Source of the DNA: Lientehia sp934351765
GTDB lineage: Bacteria > Bacillota > Clostridia > Lachnospirales > Lachnospiraceae
Direction: 5' to 3'
Assembly (NCBI RefSeq): GCF_052118925.1
Contig: NZ_JBQKGG010000009.1
Span: 1-64,000, forward strand
Length of the DNA stretch: 64,000 bases
Below, piece by piece: positions 33,906-42,952 of the stretch. Under the pieces are notes generated by a model. That model saw only the letters and a list, made by a program, of their open reading frames with translations. It did no database searches and was not told the origin of the DNA. The stretch's first letter is position 1. Each line of letters starts with the position of its first letter. The position numbers and the translations under genes are program-made.

Positions 33906-33943
33906 ACCGTGCGAACTCCTGGAGTTCAGTTTGTCCACACGGT
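33906..33943 (-). terminator. nested inverted repeat after the coiled-coil gene
   Basis: GAACTCC and GGAGTTC (33913-33919, 33921-33927) form a perfect stem around one base, inside ACCGTG (33906-33911) and CACGGT (33938-33943). It lies just past the end of the minus-strand gene at 33949. The T-run after it is weak. Confidence 0.5.
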
Positions 33944-33948
33944 CGATC

Positions 33949-34278
33949 TTATTTCAGTTTTTCGAGGATCTCATCCGCACTCATGCCACTTGCCAGCAGC
34001 TTCTTCAGCACAGCCTCTGCTTCGGTCTTCTTAGCTTCTTCAGCGGCCTTAGCATCTGCCTTTGCTTTCTTCGCTTCCAAGGATGCCATTTCTTTTTCGG
34101 CCTTCTTCAGAGCAGTCTTTTTCTCTTTCAAGTCAGCCTTCAAAGTGTCAATGTTAGCGGTAATGGATGAGATCTCGGCTGTGAGTGCTTCCTTTGCGGA
34201 CTGCTTTTCTGCAATCTGTGTTGCAAAATCTGCAGTCACAGTTTTGGGCTTATTCTTACTACCTTTAGTTCTGGGCAT
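33949..34278 (-). CDS. small Lys/Ala-rich coiled-coil protein
   Basis: 109 residues from MPRTKGSKNKPKTVTADFAT; an upstream in-frame start would add seven residues. The middle is a long coiled coil (EISSITANIDTLKADLKEKK, AEKEMASLEAKKAKADAKAA), and the end ASGMSADEILEKLK is a short helix. RTKGSKNK resembles the AT-hook-like basic start of some phage or island DNA-associated proteins. Function unknown. Confidence 0.6.
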   Translation of the reverse strand: MPRTKGSKNKPKTVTADFATQIAEKQSAKEALTAEISSITANIDTLKADLKEKKTALKKAEKEMASLEAKKAKADAKAAEEAKKTEAEAVLKKLLASGMSADEILEKLK

Positions 34279-34386
34279 AGGACACAAACCTCTTTCCAAA
34301 ATTATAATCGTTTAAATTAAGTATTGTGTAGGTATGAGAACAACATAAAAGTCTCTTTTTTTAGTATATCACAAAACTATACTCTT

Positions 34387-34998
34387 TTACAGTCGCTTTC
34401 TTGCCTTCATCGTCGCATAGTACACCAAGCCACCTACTACTCCGCCGACTGTGTTATAGAAGATGTCTGATAGTTGGAACGTCCCTAGCCGCATCAATAA
34501 CTGCAACATCTCTATGCTTATCGAAAAGATAAATGCTATCTTTCCGCTATTGCACAGTATCTTCTTCCAGCCGTTTCCAATCTTCTCTCCGAATGTCCAC
34601 ATTACTACAACAGAAAATGGCATCATCATGATTACGTTCTCGATGCACTCGGTGGTCAGCTTCTGTTCACCGTTCACTGTCTCCCAGATGCCCCAGCCAC
34701 CCATGACATCGGATAAAGGATTCATCCACAGCTGACGGTTTAACAGGGTTCGGAACAGAATAAGTGAGGTCACAAAAGCTAAGAAAAACAGCTTCCGAAA
34801 GAACACACTCTCTTTGAACTTCTGATACCATGTCATCATGGCAATCTTCCAGCCTTTGCCCGCATGTATTGGCTCATACGCATACAGGTAGAAAAACATG
34901 GCGAGGAAGGAAAGCAGGAGTGAAAATCCAAATGGCTCATAGAGAGCAGTCAGGATGTTTGTGATGATCTTTCCGAGTAAATCAATCGTTTCTTTCAT
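34387..34998 (-). CDS. VanZ family membrane protein
   Basis: 203 residues with about five membrane helices. The VanZ signature region is ENVIMMMPFSVVVMWTFGEK, then SISIEMLQLLMRLGTFQLSDIFYNTVGGVVGGLVYY (residues about 155-190 hold the conserved E..Q......D..D...N..GG pattern). Such proteins often sit at the ends of polysaccharide loci. It starts six bases after the nucleotidyltransferase gene and is probably the last capsule-operon gene. Confidence 0.85.
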   Translation of the reverse strand: MKETIDLLGKIITNILTALYEPFGFSLLLSFLAMFFYLYAYEPIHAGKGWKIAMMTWYQKFKESVFFRKLFFLAFVTSLILFRTLLNRQLWMNPLSDVMGGWGIWETVNGEQKLTTECIENVIMMMPFSVVVMWTFGEKIGNGWKKILCNSGKIAFIFSISIEMLQLLMRLGTFQLSDIFYNTVGGVVGGLVYYATMKARKRL

Positions 34999-35004
34999 CG
35001 CTGT

Positions 35005-35907
35005 TTACAGATCACTGAACAAGTCAGCCTTATACACACCGTTCTCCAGCATCTTCTTGAAGCTGTCCTTTACTGCTGCGACATCTTCATGGTAGGTCAT
35101 GCCGTACCAGGTGTCGTTGGTCTTCAAAACCTTTACAGACATCTTGCCCTGCTCCAGTAATTCTCCAATGAAGATAGGGATCAGATACTCGGCTTTCTGA
35201 GGATTACCCGGTACTTCTTTCTCAAAGAATTCCTTGAAGCCTTCTTCCAGCACCTCTAAGAAATCAGGAGTCAATCCCCACATGTTCATAGACACCAGAG
35301 AATTCACATCAACAGCCACGCCGTCTGCCTCTGCCCCAGTTGCAGTCTTCACAATGTTCTTGGTTTCCACAACTTCTGTTAAATTATTCTGCTCATCCAT
35401 CTTGCAGATGCCACGAGTCACACCGCCATTATCAGACAGAGTATTCTTCAGCACAAAGCCAGCCATGCAGGAGTTACCGCCATCCACCAGATACTCATGG
35501 ACTGCCTTGAAGCCTTCCTTACCATAGTAATCGTCTGCATTGATCACAATGAATGGTGTCTTAATTTCTTCCTTCGCTGCAAGCACGGCTTGTCCCGTTC
35601 CCCACGGCTTAGTCCGGCCTTCTGGAAGCTCTCCCGGAATATCGTTGATATCCTGGAAAGCATAGTCCACTGTTACATTGTGAGAAGAACAAATAGAGGC
35701 AATGCGGTCACCGATGACCTCTTTGAACTCCTTCTCAATATCCTTACGGATGATAAATACCACATGATTGAAACCAGCTTCAATCGCATCATGGATCGAG
35801 TAGTCCATGATGATATGATTGGAAGCATCCACCGGCTCCAACTGCTTAATACCCGTTCCGAAGCGACTGCCGATACCAGCTGCCATAATAAGTAATGTTG
35901 TTTTCAT
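35005..35907 (-). CDS. sugar-nucleotide pyrophosphorylase-like nucleotidyltransferase
   Basis: 300 residues. N-terminal MAAGIGSRFGTGIKQLEPV is the GxGxRxxxxxPK-like NTP loop (with KQ in place of PK), and FIVINADDYYGKEG carries the metal-binding Asp. GVTRGICKMDEQNNLTEVVE and a late AEYLIPIFIGELL fit the family. It probably activates a sugar phosphate for the capsule; the sugar cannot be told. Confidence 0.8.
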   Translation of the reverse strand: MKTTLLIMAAGIGSRFGTGIKQLEPVDASNHIIMDYSIHDAIEAGFNHVVFIIRKDIEKEFKEVIGDRIASICSSHNVTVDYAFQDINDIPGELPEGRTKPWGTGQAVLAAKEEIKTPFIVINADDYYGKEGFKAVHEYLVDGGNSCMAGFVLKNTLSDNGGVTRGICKMDEQNNLTEVVETKNIVKTATGAEADGVAVDVNSLVSMNMWGLTPDFLEVLEEGFKEFFEKEVPGNPQKAEYLIPIFIGELLEQGKMSVKVLKTNDTWYGMTYHEDVAAVKDSFKKMLENGVYKADLFSDL

Positions 35908-35952
35908 ATCTCTCTCCTTATGTACCGAACTTTCATTTTTTAAGTTATTGTA

Positions 35953-37401
35953 TTACACCGATTTTCTATTCCGTTTTACTCTACTTACAACTTCCATTGC
36001 TAAGGAATTATTAAGCACCAGTAATACTACTCCGTACACGCCAGCTGAAAGCGCAACTGCGAAAATTGTGTAAATCACTGTTCCAAGATGGAAATTTCTT
36101 AGTGCCATACAAACTACAGCAATCCCTATACACCCAACACAAACAGAAACAACATCCTTTTTATTCACTGTGATTTTAGTTAAGTCCTTTGAACAGCACA
36201 TGCAAATTACCATTGAACAAAGTTCTGCAATAAATGTTGTTAACGCTGCAGCATTCTGCTTCCACACAGGGATCAAGATGATATTCAGCACAATATTAAT
36301 AATTGCACTCACAAGTGTTGCTATAAAAACTTGTTTTTCTCTTTTATATGGTATTAAAACACATGAGTTATATAACCATCCAAAAAGGCATACTGCTAAC
36401 GCCAGGCTTAATATTCTTAAAGAAGTAGTCGCGTCTGTAAATGTTACATCGGAAAGTATTAATACTACTTCTTTACTGAGCATAAACAGTCCAATGACTG
36501 CAGGCATTACAATTATGAATAGACTTCTAAAAATATTGTTAAAGGTTCTATCAAAATTCGCTTTATCCTTCTTTCCTGCGTACAATGAAAGTCGCGGAAT
36601 TGCAACAACAAGAATTGCCGATAGAAACATCTTAACAATTTTATATATTTTAACTGCCAACGAATACAATCCAACATTATAATCTGATGTCATAAAACCA
36701 AGAATAGTTATATCCGAATTAACATAAATTGTTGTTGCTACTGTTGTTGCAAATATAATCAAAATAGGCTTTAAATGTGTCTTCCACTCAATTGCAAAAG
36801 TTATTTTAATATCACACATTCTTTTTGCGTGGAATAGGTTAACTATGTTTGCGCCTGCATCTGCTACAACCGTAATAACAGCATATATATAATAATCCTC
36901 TGGCTTATGTACAAAGGCAAATAACATAATAATTGATGCAATTTGAACAATTATACTTCTGATTGTTATAAATGCGTAATCTTCATATATGGAATATATC
37001 CATTCCACGCCTATTGTGCGGAATAAAATTTCCGCACTAAAAATAAGAATCAATACTGCGTATCCATGAAATTTTGGCACAACAATAATTGCCAGAATCA
37101 AAATTATATAGGATATTAGCATTGAAATAATATTTATCGAAAAAATTTCAGATGAAAATTTTGATATTTTTTCTCTATCACCTTTATATTTTGCTCCCTC
37201 ACGAATCGCGTATGTTGAGATTCCCAATGCCGCCAATAAAATAAAATAGCTATTAACCGAGTTAGCAAAATTATATTTTCCCAAATTCTCAACTTGAAGA
37301 ACTCTAGAAACATACGGGAATGTAATCAGCGGAAAGACCACCGACATTATATTTTTTATTCCATTTAAAATTGCATTTATTCCAAGTGACTTTCTTTTCA
37401 T
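35953..37401 (-). CDS. Wzx-type polysaccharide flippase
   Basis: 482 residues, 12-14 membrane helices. LNGIKNIMSVVFPLITFPYV near the start and ENLGKYNFANSVNSYFILLA are typical of the MATE/RfbX Wzx family. It flips lipid-linked repeat units across the membrane, ahead of the Wzy polymerase at 38402-39655. Start at 37401 (MKRKSLGI) or two codons earlier. AT-rich compared with the cps control genes. Confidence 0.92.
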   Translation of the reverse strand: MKRKSLGINAILNGIKNIMSVVFPLITFPYVSRVLQVENLGKYNFANSVNSYFILLAALGISTYAIREGAKYKGDREKISKFSSEIFSINIISMLISYIILILAIIVVPKFHGYAVLILIFSAEILFRTIGVEWIYSIYEDYAFITIRSIIVQIASIIMLFAFVHKPEDYYIYAVITVVADAGANIVNLFHAKRMCDIKITFAIEWKTHLKPILIIFATTVATTIYVNSDITILGFMTSDYNVGLYSLAVKIYKIVKMFLSAILVVAIPRLSLYAGKKDKANFDRTFNNIFRSLFIIVMPAVIGLFMLSKEVVLILSDVTFTDATTSLRILSLALAVCLFGWLYNSCVLIPYKREKQVFIATLVSAIINIVLNIILIPVWKQNAAALTTFIAELCSMVICMCCSKDLTKITVNKKDVVSVCVGCIGIAVVCMALRNFHLGTVIYTIFAVALSAGVYGVVLLVLNNSLAMEVVSRVKRNRKSV

Positions 37402-37479
37402 AACCAATTTTCCTTTTGCTAATAATGAATATAGGGCTCGTTACTGCCACCATAAATAAAATGCCTAATATTCAACTTC

Positions 37480-38433
37480 CTATTTGACCTTAAATGAAAT
37501 CCAACTATATTTTCTATGTATAAGTACTTCTTTTTCTATTTTCCACCTTAATCCAGTGAAATGAATTCCTTTGATTTCATTAAAAAGACGATTGTTACTT
37601 AGCTCCTGATTAATTACATCTTTTCCAATTCCGTGTTTTTTTAATTTCGCAGATGTTATAAGCATTTTATGTAAGAACGTACAATTAAGTTCTTCGATAT
37701 GTCTATGCAAATCATGTCTCTTCAAATATGCAAGCCAAAGATAATAGACCGTAGAATAATTATTCAAGTATTCAATCTTATGTTTTCTTACGGCTCCCGC
37801 TTCATTGAAGGAATATGTATATATTGCATCTTCGCAATATCGTACATCTTTGCAATGTTCCAAATATTCCATACAGAAAATCACATCTTCATGAATTTTC
37901 AGTTCTCTATGGTAATGCAAATTATTTTCCTGAATAATTTCCAATTTAAACAATTTGCTCCACGGCCCATTATTTCCATCTACATAAAAGTATTCGTAAG
38001 CTTCATCCACAGGAACCGTTTTCCCTGTAACGCTATAATTCTGCTTTTGAATAATACCTTTTTTCACTTCTTTTTCAGGAGGAAAAATATAGTAATCGGC
38101 TTTATTATTTTTTACTTCTTTCATTATGGACGAGAGCGCATTGGGCGCAAGTGTATCATCTGCATCTACAAACAGAATAAACTGCCCACGTGCAACTGAT
38201 AATCCAAAATTTCTAGCCGAACTCACGCCACCATTCTCTTTATGAAAGATTCTGATATTCCTATACTTCTGAGTCAAGTCTTCTAATATCTTATATGTAT
38301 TGTCATTTGAGCCATCATCAACAACAATAATTTCAGCATCTTTTTCATATTTTTTTTCCCGCTCAATAGAGATTATACATTTTTCAATACTGTTTTCTCC
38401 ATTAAATACTGGTATAACTATCGATAATATCAT
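37480..38433 (-). CDS. family 2 glycosyltransferase
   Basis: 317 residues. GT-A fold: MILSIVIPVFNGENSIEKCI, VVDDGSNDNTYKIL, GVSSARNFGLSVARGQFILF and the metal motif VDADD (about 93-97). ELKIHEDVIFCMEYL is the family's ED acceptor-side motif. It overlaps wzy by 32 bases. Donor and acceptor are unknown. Confidence 0.93.
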   Translation of the reverse strand: MILSIVIPVFNGENSIEKCIISIEREKKYEKDAEIIVVDDGSNDNTYKILEDLTQKYRNIRIFHKENGGVSSARNFGLSVARGQFILFVDADDTLAPNALSSIMKEVKNNKADYYIFPPEKEVKKGIIQKQNYSVTGKTVPVDEAYEYFYVDGNNGPWSKLFKLEIIQENNLHYHRELKIHEDVIFCMEYLEHCKDVRYCEDAIYTYSFNEAGAVRKHKIEYLNNYSTVYYLWLAYLKRHDLHRHIEELNCTFLHKMLITSAKLKKHGIGKDVINQELSNNRLFNEIKGIHFTGLRWKIEKEVLIHRKYSWISFKVK

Positions 38434-39655
38434 TTTCTTGTCCTTCGTCTATTATTTTATATGGAATAACAGCTAATCCCATAACTGCATACATACATAT
38501 TCCCCAAAAACTCGATGTATTATTTGAAACCATTATGCTAGATAAAATAGTAATTAATGTAGAAATCAAAGCCGCTTTGCTATATGTATTGTTTTGTCCC
38601 CTGCTCAGCAGCTTGTATATTGCATATATAATTCCTATATAGCAGAAAAATCCAATCCATCCGTATTGTCCAACAATCATACCCAAATAGCAGTCATTTA
38701 GCGTTGTTACACCATAATTTGATCCTTCACGATTGGCTTCCGGTGACATGCTCCAAATACGATCAAAACCATATTCGTAATATAATTTGGAATAATATCT
38801 TTTTGCCATTTCAGACCCATAGCTTGCAAATCCAGAACCCAGCGGAAAATAATTGATAGCTGTTACGAAACCATATCTCAACAATAAAGCTCTCGGCGCA
38901 TTACCAGAAAAAATATAATCCTGCAAGTCACTGTATGCAAAGGCAAAACATGCTCCTGCTAATATTATAATTTGCCAAATATGGAGTTTTCTTTCTTTAT
39001 CTTCTCTATATAAATACAAATACAGTGTCATAGATGCAAACAATGCACTTGCAAATCCACCCACACCGCTTATAAATAAGCCAATATAAAATATAACTAT
39101 ATATTTTTGCGTTATCTTGCGCTCATTAGTTGCAGCAATAATATTGAGACAAACTACCCTCAGCCAAGATACCTGCGCCATATTGCTTAATATCGGAAAT
39201 ACATTCGACATCAAGAAAAAGCCGAATGTTCTATATACTATATAATATATAAAAATAAATACAAATATAACTTTTGCTATTCCATTTAATCCTTGCAATA
39301 TTTCTTTTTTCACCGTTTCAGGTATACTAAGAAAAATCAAAAATATTACAAACGGTTTTGCCAGGAGAATAAAGTCATATATTGCTGCTATCGGAAGTAG
39401 CGCTATTTTATAGACAACTGTTGATAGCACTCCAATGCATATTATTACTATTAACAAGTAAAAGATCTTGCAACCCGGTATATATTTCTTAAGAATATAA
39501 TTATTACATACGATTCCTATTCCTATTATTGTAATTGCCTCATCAACCGCTGAAAACATCGAAATATATGGCGTTATTAACGGAGCCACCAACAATAATA
39601 GAAATAAGTTGTAATAAATTAAAGTCTTTTTCTTTACAACAAACGATCCGTGCAT
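38402..39655 (-). CDS. Wzy-type polymerase / O-antigen ligase-like membrane protein
   Basis: 417 residues with about ten to twelve membrane helices and a periplasm-type large loop (YGSEMAKRYYSKLYYEYGFD, EANREGSNYGVTTLNDCYLG) before the last helices. ALLLRYGFVTAINYFPLGSG resembles the Wzy/WaaL core. By position and topology it is the capsule polymerase; primary sequence alone is weak for this family. AT-rich. Confidence 0.8.
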   Translation of the reverse strand: MHGSFVVKKKTLIYYNLFLLLLVAPLITPYISMFSAVDEAITIIGIGIVCNNYILKKYIPGCKIFYLLIVIICIGVLSTVVYKIALLPIAAIYDFILLAKPFVIFLIFLSIPETVKKEILQGLNGIAKVIFVFIFIYYIVYRTFGFFLMSNVFPILSNMAQVSWLRVVCLNIIAATNERKITQKYIVIFYIGLFISGVGGFASALFASMTLYLYLYREDKERKLHIWQIIILAGACFAFAYSDLQDYIFSGNAPRALLLRYGFVTAINYFPLGSGFASYGSEMAKRYYSKLYYEYGFDRIWSMSPEANREGSNYGVTTLNDCYLGMIVGQYGWIGFFCYIGIIYAIYKLLSRGQNNTYSKAALISTLITILSSIMVSNNTSSFWGICMYAVMGLAVIPYKIIDEGQENDIIDSYTSI

Positions 39656-39658
39656 ATT

Positions 39659-40684
39659 TTACCTCAGTACCCTTCCATTTCCTCCATTCTTTATCAGGTT
39701 CTCTACATCAGATACCGTCACTCTGTTAAAGTCCCCTTCAATCGAATGTTTCAGGCAGCTCGCGGCAACTGCAAATTCAATGGCATCCTTATCATCTTTA
39801 CCTGTAATCAAGCTGTAAATCATTGCTCCTGTAAAGCTATCGCCACCACCTACTCGATCTACAATATCAATATCATAATGAGTGGAATAATTTGCCACAC
39901 CACTTGCATCATATATCATTCCGCTCCATCCATTGCGGCTTGCATTGATGCTCTCTCTTAATGTAATAGCTACCTTCTTGCAACCGAATCGTTCGCAAAT
40001 TTCCCTTGCTACATACTCATAGCCACTCTTATTCAGCTTTCCAGATTCGACATTGTTATTTGGTGCTTTAATCCCAAGAACCTTGTCCGCATCTTCTTCA
40101 TTTGCAATACAAACATCAACGTATCGAACAAGATTACTCATCACATACTGAGCCTTTTCAGAACTCCAAAGATTTTTTCTGAAGTTTAGGTCACAGGAAA
40201 TCGTGATGCCCTTTTCCTTTGCTTTTTTGCAAGCCTGCTCACAGATTTGTACCATATTGTCAGACAGAGCCGGATTGATGCCTGTCCAATGGAACCAGTT
40301 CACGCCATCAAACAACGTATCCCAATCAAAATCTGTTGGCTCAGCCAACGCAATCGATGAAAATGCTCGATCATAGATTACCTTAGATGGACGCTGCGAA
40401 GCTCCCTTTTCAAGATAATAAAGTCCCATTCTACCATTCTTGAAAAAGGTCTTGCTCGTGTCAACGCCAAAATATCTTAGCGCATTCAATGACGCACGTC
40501 CGACATCATTATCAGGAACAACCGTCAAAAACTCCGACGGTACACCAAAGTTCGCCAGCGACACGGCAACATTCGCTTCTCCGCCACAAAAAGTAGCATC
40601 CAGACTGTCTTTTTGAAATAATTTTGTATATCCAGGCGAAGCTAATCTTAAAAGAATTTCGCCAAAAGAAAGCACTTTCATCAT
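39659..40684 (-). CDS. PfkB family kinase, 2-keto-3-deoxygluconate kinase-like
   Basis: 341 residues. Ribokinase fold: GEILLRLASPG start, FCGGEANVAVSLANFG, and the C-terminal catalytic RVGGGDSFTGAMIYSL. The layout with GASQRPSKVIYDR and FHWTGINPALSD fits KdgK-type 2-keto-3-deoxy-sugar kinases. In this locus, next to an aldolase and a cytidylyltransferase, it may act on a keto-deoxy sugar acid precursor rather than in catabolism. Confidence 0.85.
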   Translation of the reverse strand: MMKVLSFGEILLRLASPGYTKLFQKDSLDATFCGGEANVAVSLANFGVPSEFLTVVPDNDVGRASLNALRYFGVDTSKTFFKNGRMGLYYLEKGASQRPSKVIYDRAFSSIALAEPTDFDWDTLFDGVNWFHWTGINPALSDNMVQICEQACKKAKEKGITISCDLNFRKNLWSSEKAQYVMSNLVRYVDVCIANEEDADKVLGIKAPNNNVESGKLNKSGYEYVAREICERFGCKKVAITLRESINASRNGWSGMIYDASGVANYSTHYDIDIVDRVGGGDSFTGAMIYSLITGKDDKDAIEFAVAASCLKHSIEGDFNRVTVSDVENLIKNGGNGRVLR

Positions 40685-40695
40685 CCATTGCCTCC

Positions 40696-42273
40696 TTAAA
40701 TCTTCACATAATGCGGTTTGGTTAAAAAGTTCAATTCTACAAGTTCGCTATACTTTTTCAGCATCTCTGTCATTCCCTGATTCATTGCATCAAGAACGGC
40801 AGTTCTTGTAACAAACGCCATTGTAGATTCTCCATAGTTTTCTTTCTCATCATGAGAATATCCATCGAATCCTGCCAGATAAATCTTCTTTACTCCCATC
40901 TGTGTAAAGAATTTAATTGCCATCAGACCCGCATTATCTTTCACTGCCTCAATGTCGCACAGAAGATCTCGATATTTTGTCTGAAGATAAACATTGTCTG
41001 CCGGAATGTTTGATGTAACAATGCACTTTTCCCTGTTTGATACATCTAATTCTCTAAAACGTCTCAGATTGCTCAGGAAAATATAATCCGTGTTCACAAG
41101 AGGGTAGTTATAATTAACACTTACTGTCACGACATCTTCATTCACGAAAGATGCAATCCTATCCTTTTCCTCTATCGAACTTTTTCCGGGAGCAATTATC
41201 AATACTGTTTTCCCACGCAAATTCTCAATTAATTCGGTCTTATGTTCTTCCTGTGACCTTCCAGTTGCCATATATCTCAGATAGAGTTCTTCGATATAGT
41301 CCTTATCATAGGATACTTTTTTATCCTCATCCATCATGTCAAAAATTTCGTTCATATTTTCGACAGTCAGAGTCTTTTTATCGTCCAAATATCCTGCATA
41401 ATTCGGATGGGCGTTATGCGCAGCAGATAAATAATTCGGTAACGAATAGCCCCAGTAATTACGCTGATAGAATTCATTCAGAATTTCATCAATAATAGAC
41501 AGCAACGGTTTGATATCATAATTGCTATCAGCATTGTCATTTAGGTACTGCACAAACAACTCTGTGTTCAGATTTCCAGCACCACGTCCCATTCCATAGA
41601 CAGAAGCGTCAATGATCAACTCACGATCAGAATGTAGATCCACCAAGCTCTGAGCATTCGAGTAAGCCAACTGCATATTATTATGCGAATGGAAGCCAAT
41701 TTTAATTTTCTCATTCAAATTATGCTCAACCAAATAGAAGAGTCTGGTCAAGTCTTTACGTTTCATCATGCCAAAACTGTCCACGATATAAAACGCATAA
41801 GGTTCTAATTCATTCACTCGACGAATCAAATCAAGGAACTCTTCATCCGTATAGCTCAGCGAAACCATTGCCTGAACAAAGACCTTGTAGCCTTTGCTTT
41901 TGATAGCTTTACATTCTTCTAATGCAGCTACACGATCTTTTTTATGAAAAGCCACACGCAAACCATCTACAGAAGTTCCATCGTACTCTGGCAAATCTTC
42001 GGGACGATACTTACCATAGTCAGTAAGCATTACAAAGGTTTTTCCCTCTTTATTTTGTGGAATAATTTTTGCAACCTCATCGAGAGAAGTGAATTTTGTG
42101 ACATCTTTATCATATTCCACAGTATTCATGAGGAAGCCACATTCAATAATATCGATGTTGGCATCCACAAGTCCGTGAACAATCTTTTTCTCATTATCAA
42201 AGCCAAATCTACAATTATTGCAATAGCCACCATCTCTAAGTGTGCAGTCCAGTACCTGTATTTTACTCATCAT
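40696..42273 (-). CDS. HMGL-type aldolase fused to a DUF115-like domain
   Basis: 525 residues. Residues about 1-280 are a DRE-TIM metallolyase: QVLDCTLRDGGYCNNCRFG (catalytic DxTLRDGG), FYIVDSFGMMKRKDL, and metal motif GFHSHNN, followed by ASVYGMGRGAGNLNTE. Residues about 350-525 differ: VLIIAPGKSSIEEK, SVNYNYPL, DYIFLSNLRRF, KKIYLAGFDGYS, a pattern like the DUF115/MAF transferase core. The aldolase half should join pyruvate to an aldehyde. The fusion suggests product channelling into sugar-acid activation. Confidence 0.82.
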   Translation of the reverse strand: MMSKIQVLDCTLRDGGYCNNCRFGFDNEKKIVHGLVDANIDIIECGFLMNTVEYDKDVTKFTSLDEVAKIIPQNKEGKTFVMLTDYGKYRPEDLPEYDGTSVDGLRVAFHKKDRVAALEECKAIKSKGYKVFVQAMVSLSYTDEEFLDLIRRVNELEPYAFYIVDSFGMMKRKDLTRLFYLVEHNLNEKIKIGFHSHNNMQLAYSNAQSLVDLHSDRELIIDASVYGMGRGAGNLNTELFVQYLNDNADSNYDIKPLLSIIDEILNEFYQRNYWGYSLPNYLSAAHNAHPNYAGYLDDKKTLTVENMNEIFDMMDEDKKVSYDKDYIEELYLRYMATGRSQEEHKTELIENLRGKTVLIIAPGKSSIEEKDRIASFVNEDVVTVSVNYNYPLVNTDYIFLSNLRRFRELDVSNREKCIVTSNIPADNVYLQTKYRDLLCDIEAVKDNAGLMAIKFFTQMGVKKIYLAGFDGYSHDEKENYGESTMAFVTRTAVLDAMNQGMTEMLKKYSELVELNFLTKPHYVKI

Positions 42274-42294
42274 GCTTTCTCCATAAAATTGATT

Positions 42295-42951
42295 TTACTT
42301 TTGCTGAAGCTGATAGTTATAGATTGCATCAGCAATCATAAAATCCTCTGCCTCATCGATATCAACACTTTCAATTTCGCCCACCTCAACGATAAACGGT
42401 TTATCACCAATTCGACGATTAAGATCTGTCATAACATTGCATCTGTAAATATAGAAGCCACTGGTTTCTTCATAAAGTGCCGGCAAGTCCTGTGTACGCG
42501 GAATATTATTCAGCTCATAGTTAAACGGCTTTCCATCTTTCCACAGAAAATCCTGCAACCTCTTTGCTGCAAACGAAGAATCATATTCCCCACTCTTAAC
42601 TGCTTCCAAGCCCTTTTCGATGGACTCTTTCTTAATGAACGGAGCAGTCGTATGTGTCATCACATAAATATCCGCCGGTACTTCATTTGCAAAGCAATGC
42701 AGAACTTCATTCATCTTTGTAGTATCCTGATCCAAACTGGTCGAACGCTGAAGATACTTTACTCCTTCCGGGATAAATTCCTGAATATCCGGATTACTGC
42801 AGTAAACATAAACCTCGTCTACCCCCTCAACGGTCAAAAGAGTAGACAGGATATAATGGCAAAGCGGCTTGCCGTTGGTAAAGCTCTTGGTATTTTTCTG
42901 CGGCAAACGACGATTATTAAGTTTCATAGGAACAATTGCTACTGTTTTCAT
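42295..42951 (-). CDS. acylneuraminate cytidylyltransferase family protein
   Basis: 218 residues. VAIVPMKLNNRRLPQKNTKSF is the CMP-sugar synthetase loop (usual IPARxGSKxxxxKN pattern, here altered), and HTTAPFIKKESIEKGLEAV and the late EVGEIESVDIDEAEDF match the family. It should activate a keto-acid sugar as CMP-sugar. It is flanked by the aldolase fusion and a DUF115 protein, two bases apart from the latter. Confidence 0.85.
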   Translation of the reverse strand: MKTVAIVPMKLNNRRLPQKNTKSFTNGKPLCHYILSTLLTVEGVDEVYVYCSNPDIQEFIPEGVKYLQRSTSLDQDTTKMNEVLHCFANEVPADIYVMTHTTAPFIKKESIEKGLEAVKSGEYDSSFAAKRLQDFLWKDGKPFNYELNNIPRTQDLPALYEETSGFYIYRCNVMTDLNRRIGDKPFIVEVGEIESVDIDEAEDFMIADAIYNYQLQQK

Positions 42952-42952
42952 C

